Shown one piece after another: positions 58,942 through 64,000 of a stretch of DNA of 64,000 nucleotides (positions within the stretch are counted from its first letter, which is position 1; each line of letters begins with the position of its first letter). This DNA comes from Tremella fuciformis (taxonomy: Eukaryota; Basidiomycota; Tremellomycetes; Tremellales; Tremellaceae): contig CP136490.1 in assembly GCA_032768795.1 (NCBI GenBank), positions 7,812,001-7,876,000 on the forward strand, read 5' to 3'. Made by a program: the position numbers and the translations under genes. The notes beneath the pieces were generated by a model. That model made no database searches, was not told the origin of the DNA, and was given only the letters and a program-made list of their open reading frames with translations.

Positions 58942-59602
58942 TCACCGCACAGCGCGGTCCACATCCATGCTCAGCCCCTCGGTCAGAACGCCCGGCGGAA
59001 CGTCGTCGTCCTCATCATCCTCCTCTCCCTCGCCCTCAGAGTCCTGCCCCTCATCCTCCTCATCGCCCATCTCGTCGTCACCTTCTTCCTCTCCTTCGGC
59101 AGTCTCGGGCGGGGGCAGCGGTCCAGGCGGGACGACGGCGACGGGAGCGCCCGTCGTCGTAGTTGGTAGCCGATCAGGCTTGCGGTCTGCCGTCGCTACG
59201 GGTCAGCCAGCCCGCAAACCAACGTAAAGAACTAGACTCGCCCCATGGTCTGCGGTCCATTGGGCATTGCTGCTTGGACGACTCGGTGGATATCCATTTG
59301 AGCAGGCAGTGCATGTGAAAGATGTGCGTGCACTCGCCCCAGACTATGGGTCAGCGGTCGAGAAGCAGGGGCCACTCACTCAGCGGACAGTCGTCCCCTG
59401 GGACTTTACACTCCGGGCACGCCGCCTCAAATGGCAGCCTGCATATCCCGCACACGTCGTCGTCCTCGTCGTCCTCGTCCCCGTCATACTCGTCCGCCGA
59501 CGCCCCGGGCTTGGCGTAGTGGTACAGCTTGTGCTCGTCGCTTGATGTGTCCCATTTCCAGGTGGCCACCGCGTGGTACGAGACGATGGAGAACTTCATC
59601 AT
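58942..59602 (-). CDS. APC11: Anaphase-promoting complex RING subunit APC11
   Basis: ATG at 59602 ([20 protein letters not shown]; the next codon is also ATG), 192 residues. Introns: 59344-59379 (36 nt) and 59196-59241 (46 nt), the latter apparently with a GC donor. The RING-H2 reads [50 protein letters not shown], the APC11 arrangement. It recruits E2 enzymes to the APC/C ubiquitin ligase during mitosis. The last zinc ligand position is Asp (CPMD) where animal APC11 has Cys; RBX1 also has Asp there, so zinc binding may be kept. A tail of about 80 residues, almost all Glu, Asp and Gly, follows the finger; the animal protein has none. Confidence 0.9.
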
Positions 59603-60010
59603 GCGCTATGGGCGGCCGGGCATGTTTCACCACGGAGGAGAGGCAGGTTGGGCGATCGCGATGCAGGTGTCCGAAGATGGAATTGCTCGGTGCTGGACGG
59701 ACGCTCGCCGCCAGACGCGACTGCCTTCGTCAGACCTGCGGAAGCAATTTCCATCTCGGTTCCGATGGACCAGCCCGACAGCCATAGCCCGAGCACCTCT
59801 ATGACGGCAACCTCCCGGTCTGGGTGCTGGGAGCTCATAAAGCACAATGGGCTACACGATGTGAGCAGCGCCATGCTCGGCAGTCTTGTTCTCTGACGAT
59901 CAGCCTACTGCAATGGTCGTACGCGCCACCAAACGGCCAGACGCAGCTCGTGGAAATCATCATCAACCGCCTCCTCGAGCAATACTCTGTCTGTCCCCTT
60001 TCCACCTCCC
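59603..60010. other. Divergent promoter region
   Basis: About 400 bp between APC11 and the plus-strand orphan at 60011. Open frames on both strands do not carry domains. Confidence 0.4.
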
Positions 60011-60941
60011 ATGCAACGCACTGACGGGCAGCTGTCCACACCCCTCAAGTCAGCCATGCACCTCCGCACACACCGCGCGACATTCCCTCCCGGACCCAGT
60101 ACTAAGACCTTGACGGCCATTACGTACACCCTGCCTGTGCCTACTGGCGCTATTGTCGCCCGGCCCGATGCCCTACCGCGCGACGACACGGCGTTTCTCT
60201 TCTTGGACAATGGCAAGGATGCCCCAGTGGTACAGGCAGATAGCGGAGCTGGAGCTGCGGCTGAGACCGGAGGGGTAAATGTAAATGGGTCGGCGGAGCC
60301 AGAGGGAGTGGGAGACCTGGCCGAGGACGGCTTCGAAATCGTTAACAAGCCCGATGTCTTAGAGAATGGCGCTGGCACAGCTTCAGCTTCTACAAGGGCA
60401 AGAGGCGACAGGTATCAGATTCTATCTGTGCGGCCGGCAAATGGTGTCATCCCTCTCTTGCAGAACCTCCTGAGCCCCTTCGTGCTCGGCATGACAAAAG
60501 CCGCGCGAGCCGTACGTCCCTTCCCCTGACCAAGAGATCAAGCGCTGACGCGCACAGGCAGCAGCCACGACATCCGAAGCGCCGCGCCCGACACCGATAC
60601 AGGGCACGACCAGCCTCATCGCCACCCTCGTCTACCCCGCCTTGTCCCCGCCCCAGCCCCCGCTCATCGTCTCCATCCACGCCTTGACGGGCAACGCCCC
60701 CACCGTGCTCTTGGAGGGAGAATGGGCAGGGGAGACGGACCCCAGTGTGGCCGAGCCGGTCCTTCGGGACTTCCTGGGCGGCTGTGTCCCGGACGGCCTG
60801 GGACAGCGTCGCTTCTGGACGTATGCGGCGGATTGGGCTGGCGCGGGCGCCAGGGCGGATACGCACTGGGACGGCACGGAGCGCGCCAAGCGCACGACGG
60901 CGCTGCTGGCGAGAGCACTGAAGGATGCGGGGGTCATATGA
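60011..60941 (+). CDS. Unrecognised two-exon protein (294 aa)
   Basis: ATG at 60011 (MQRTDGQLSTPLKSAMHLRT), one 46-nt intron (60512-60557), TGA at 60939-60941. The first 75 residues contain a beta-rich stretch (TLTAITYTLPVPTGAIVARP, AFLFLDNG). A low-complexity Ala/Gly/Glu segment follows, then RYQILSVRPANGVIPLLQNL and, after the intron, SLIATLVYPALSPPQPPLIV, SIHALTGNAPTVLLEGEW. The C terminus is helical. The alternation of beta segments suggests a small alpha/beta fold, but I recognise no family. Context (divergent from APC11, convergent with a tiny gene) gives no clue to function. Confidence 0.6.
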
Positions 60942-61041
60942 TCTTATAGCAGAGACAGATTGCGATATAATCTTACAATGGTCCCGTTGTTAGTACAATT
61001 GTCTCCAGCCTCGTGCTTCCGCGGACCGAGGTGGTCCCGCC

Positions 61042-61338
61042 CTACTCGGCGCCCTCCCGCACCGCTTCGAGCGACGTCTTGAGCTGTTCCCGCAGCTTGG
61101 TCACCAGCTCATCTTCATCCTTGTCGGGCGGCGGCTTCACGTAAGCTATACACGCTGGACCGGTACGAAGCTTACGATCTGGTCGAGCAGATACTCGATC
61201 TGGTCAATGGTCTGGATGGTCAGATTGGGCCGGCGAGACGAATATCGGGACTGACCAGGATCACAGGAATGCTGGACAGGGTCAGCAGAATGCCCATGCA
61301 TCTTCAGACTACCGCTGCGTCCTACTCACCGATTCATC
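61042..61338 (-). CDS. Putative tiny multi-exon gene (50 aa)
   Basis: Four exons joined through introns 61272-61330 (59 nt), 61212-61255 (44 nt) and 61135-61175 (41 nt). They give MNRIPVIL, TIDQIEYLLDQI, and a last exon beginning PPPDKDEDELVTKLREQLKT and ending in TAG at 61042-61044. Exon 2 is only 16 nt and exon 3 is 36 nt. Each intron has a GT donor, an AG acceptor and a plausible branch site. An in-frame ATG at 61436 would add 33 residues. The product is a short hydrophobic start plus a charged helix; the family is not recognised. Support is the unbroken frame across three introns and the codon-like last exon. Confidence 0.45.
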
Positions 61339-61479
61339 TTGGTATGTCGAAGGAAGATATACCTATAGATGCGGATAGGGAGTGCGTAAGGAAGGTCGGT
61401 GGCGAATGTGGCACAAAGCGAGTGTGGCAGTTGCATGAAATACGCCTAATTGCACGGTACAAACAGTGGCTGGGAAAGG

Positions 61480-62319
61480 CTAAGCTACCATGACGGACTG
61501 ACGAGAGCCCCGCGAGAAATCCTCACTAAGTGAGCTATACCCAAATGTCACGGCGCCATAGCGCGACCGCTGACTCGGCGCCACTTCAGATTTGCCTGTC
61601 ACGGGGGTATTCTCCACATAGCCTCCGTCGGCCGTCGAGCCGAGCGTCCTGTGCAGACGCTGCCGCAGCTGTTGGACGCGGTCCTTGGTACCCTCTGACA
61701 CTTGACGCGTACCGCCTTCAGAAGGCCCCGGCCTAGCGCCAAGGATGAAGTCCACCTGCCTGTCGCCTTCCGTGTTGTATTCTGCCGCTTTCTGGCGGAC
61801 TTCAGATAGATCTCTGAGGAAATCTTGGCGCTGCGCATCGTACTCTGCTCTGTTGTTGAGCCTGTGAGAGTGGGCATTGGAGCGCATGACCAGTATAGAG
61901 TCATGGTACACTTGCTGCTTGGTCTGCCACGTCGGGGCGATCTGGAGGAACTTGACACTTGCTTGTAACCAGCTTCGACCCAGAGTCTCAAGACGTGCTG
62001 TCTCTCCGCCCAATGAGGCTAGCTTCATCGCTAAAGCATCGGGATTTGCCTCATTGGCGGCATACTCTACCGCCATGCAGCTCTCACGATCTTCCAGCAT
62101 ATGGCCTGCGACCCGTTCGAGCTCACGATCGATCACTTTGCGGCCACCCCCGTCGCCAGGAGCCCGGGACGGCCACCCTGGGTGGCTGCTTTCCGCGTCA
62201 CTGAGCAGCATGTCGCTGGGCGCTTGACTGCCAGATGGAGTGGCTGCGCGACGGACTTCATCGTCGTCCCCATAGTACGAGGCCGCTTGACTTCTGTCGT
62301 AGTACTCATCAGTGTTCAT
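61480..62319 (-). CDS. Orphan array-like gene 9 (279 aa), separate from the main array
   Basis: Intronless; ATG at 62319 (MNTDEYYDRSQAASYYGDDD), TAG at 61480-61482. An acidic, Ser-rich N terminus of about 60 residues leads to a helical core: RKVIDRELERVAGHMLEDRE, LGRSWLQASVKFLQIAPTWQ, YDAQRQDFLRDLSEVRQKAA and VQQLRQRLHRTLG. The tail is Ser/Tyr/Gly-rich (SRYGAVTFGYSSLSEDFS). Size, lack of introns, minus orientation, acidic start and helical core resemble the eight array genes 19 kb to the left, but residue-level similarity is weak by eye. No known domain. Confidence 0.62.
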   Translation of the reverse strand: MNTDEYYDRSQAASYYGDDDEVRRAATPSGSQAPSDMLLSDAESSHPGWPSRAPGDGGGRKVIDRELERVAGHMLEDRESCMAVEYAANEANPDALAMKLASLGGETARLETLGRSWLQASVKFLQIAPTWQTKQQVYHDSILVMRSNAHSHRLNNRAEYDAQRQDFLRDLSEVRQKAAEYNTEGDRQVDFILGARPGPSEGGTRQVSEGTKDRVQQLRQRLHRTLGSTADGGYVENTPVTGKSEVAPSQRSRYGAVTFGYSSLSEDFSRGSRQSVMVA

Positions 62320-63499
62320 CGCAGACCCTCTGTCGGGTCAGTGCCATGCGAACACGGGATGACACTCACTCGCGCCTTGCGGGCCCTTGCTGATAAAAAT
62401 CCAAAGTGGCTTCGCTGCCCTCACTACGGGCGCTGTGGGTGTACTGGTTCATACTGCCAAAGGAAAGGAGGGAATGGTTTGGCGTGGAGGTGGGACGAGC
62501 TGTGGTGTGGGGGTTTTATACATGCTCGGCAAACATTTCACAGCTTCTTTAGGTTTCCATCGGTCTTCAGTTTGGCTAGAGTGGAAACAGTAGGGAAGCC
62601 CGTGTCTTTCTCCTTTGATCCATGAAAGTATAGAGAACATGCTGGAAAGGCGCCACATCAGCTCCGCACGCCTCATTCCTTTTCTCCATAATCATCAATG
62701 GCACTCTGACCGTGCGGCCAAACGGGCAAAGACCGAGTAGGAGGCGAAGGCGGAAGGAGACTGGCATGTCGGCACTGGGCGAGCCATTTTCTGGTCTTGT
62801 TGAAGGTTTCGAGTGGAGATCGACAAAACCGAGTCGGGGCTGCAGGCCTAAAGGGACAGCAGCGTCGGTCCGAACCCGCTCCACAGCTTGGCTGAAACCC
62901 TTCAAGCCATAATCGGAAAGACAGATGGGTTTCCCAGGGAGCCACGAGGCGCATTATGGCGAACGATGGTGCATATAGGAATTCGAACCGATCGGGACGC
63001 ATCTGCTCCTGTGGGGGGTACCGCCTAGGTCTCCCGTCAGACTTTCCCCATGAACCCGAGAGCGATTGATTCTAACTATTCAGTTGACATTGCGGGTTCG
63101 ACTAGCCGACGGCTTCGGCTGCCCGCCTTACCGCCTCTGGGGCAACCCTCCGCTCTACCTTACGCACCAAGCCCTTATCACCTCCTTTCGTATTACAACA
63201 AGCACATGACAGCAAAGAAAAGGCTGCATGCACATTCGAAATACGGAGTCTGAGGGCTGAGAGCGACACTGAATCGCATCTGATGAGTCAGTCTCGTTGG
63301 CCTTGTTAAGGTGTCACTATACACAATTCATCACATGCAAGTATTCGTGACCTGCCACGAGCGCGTCAAAATCCGCGCGTCATATGTAAGTACAGAACAG
63401 TCATGACTTCAGCGACCGGGCCGTACTGGATCGTGAGCTCCTTCGCCGCCCCACCTTCTGGCTAAAGAGGCATTTCCCGCTGTGAGGGGTGATTGAGGC
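62320..63499. other. Intergenic, 1.2 kb, no gene supported
   Basis: It holds the promoter of gene 9 and the 3' end of the edge gene. T-arm-like GGTTCGA sequences near 62980 and 63095 do not extend to tRNA cloverleaves. No repeat was seen. Confidence 0.4.
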
Positions 63500-64000
63500 T
63501 CATTGCTCGCACTCATCCAAGGGCTTGATCCATTTGCGGGGTGGGTTTCCGAAACTTCCTCCGAAAGTCTCCCACTTATCGGGATCCTCTGGAATGCTGT
63601 TCAGGCCCGTTCGAATGCGCTTCAAACTCCAGATCTGATCACGGCAGATAGTCACGATACCTTTGATGTTTGCACCAGGAAATCGTCCGCTTTGCGCCCA
63701 TGGTGTTATCCTGTTCTCGACACGTTTGAAGTAATCGTCTGCTTTCCAGTAATCATCGAGGATGGTCAGCCCTTTACTCCCGGCGGTTTTCAGCGCCTCT
63801 CTCGTCTTCTGGATCTCACTGTGCAGGTCGCGCATTGATGTCTCGAGGTCGTGTAGCTCGCTTGTCCGCTCCCGCAAGTCAGCATATCGTTGACTCTGCT
63901 CTTCCCATTCTTTCCCGTACGAGTTCAACTTCTCGAGTCTTGATTCCAATACGCCGATCGGCTGCGTCCCGATGCCCGCCTCAATCGCATTGATCTTTTG
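63500..64000 (-). CDS. C-terminal part of unrecognised coiled-coil protein, cut by the right edge
   Basis: The frame is open from the window edge (beginning QKINAIEAG) to a stop at 63500-63502, about 166 residues. A coiled-coil-like stretch (EWEEQSQRYADLRERTSELH, DLETSMRDLHSEIQKTREAL) is followed by LTILDDYWKADDYFKRVENR, then WSLKRIRTGL and a Pro/Trp-containing end (NPPRKWIKPLDECEQ). No intron is visible and no family recognised. It is on the same strand as gene 9 and could be another lineage-specific protein, but it does not share the array motifs. Confidence 0.55.
   Translation of the reverse strand, partial: QKINAIEAGIGTQPIGVLESRLEKLNSYGKEWEEQSQRYADLRERTSELHDLETSMRDLHSEIQKTREALKTAGSKGLTILDDYWKADDYFKRVENRITPWAQSGRFPGANIKGIVTICRDQIWSLKRIRTGLNSIPEDPDKWETFGGSFGNPPRKWIKPLDECEQ

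Noticed and set aside
62970..63110. Possible tRNA T-arms (GGTTCGA)
   Set aside because: The flanking bases do not form the T-stem, and no acceptor or anticodon stem could be drawn.

Overview
This window is nuclear DNA from a fungus, most likely a basidiomycete yeast, possibly of the Tremellomycetes. The genes are dense and on both strands. Most are split by very short GT-AG introns, about 36 to 70 nt where I could place both ends, often with CTGAC- or CTAAC-like branch sites. The recognisable proteins are fungal: AKR1, RMT2, SET5, SEC18, RRG9, a cytochrome b5-fused sphingolipid desaturase, an IMP dehydrogenase, a Pcl-type cyclin and APC11. The class assignment is inference from gene style only. 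All gene models were spliced by eye, and listed CDS spans include introns. Starts were moved to the first plausible ATG where an open frame began at a non-ATG codon.

Layout, left to right. 0-10.3 kb: the 5' part of an unknown gene (cut by the edge), an RRN9-like Pol I factor, AKR1 palmitoyltransferase, a monocarboxylate-type MFS transporter and RMT2. 10.35-10.9 kb: a 549-bp element with 93-bp terminal inverted repeats, like a non-autonomous DNA transposon, in the divergent promoter of RMT2 and SET5. 11-19.1 kb: SET5, SEC18, a b5-desaturase and RRG9. 19.3-33.3 kb: a DUF1992-ABC1 kinase fusion, an orphan gene, a STIMATE/YPL162c-like vacuolar membrane protein, a protein kinase, an RMP1-like gene and a kelch protein. 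33.4-42.2 kb: eight consecutive intronless genes, all on the minus strand, encoding acidic helical proteins of about 180-310 residues that match nothing I know; this is the most unusual part of the window. 42.5-58.9 kb: a RING protein, IMP dehydrogenase, a cyclin with a 2.5-kb gene-poor upstream region, a double HMG-box protein with a CT-rich leader, and an AATase-like acyltransferase. 58.9-64 kb: APC11 with an acidic tail, an orphan gene, a tiny multi-exon gene, a ninth gene resembling the array, and a gene cut by the right edge.

The conserved genes are unrelated housekeeping functions (trafficking, methylation, lipid modification, mitochondria, GMP synthesis, cell cycle). The array differs from them in lacking introns, in having a single orientation with fairly regular spacing, and in sharing short upstream motifs. 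I read it as a lineage-specific tandem expansion under common regulation, of unknown function.
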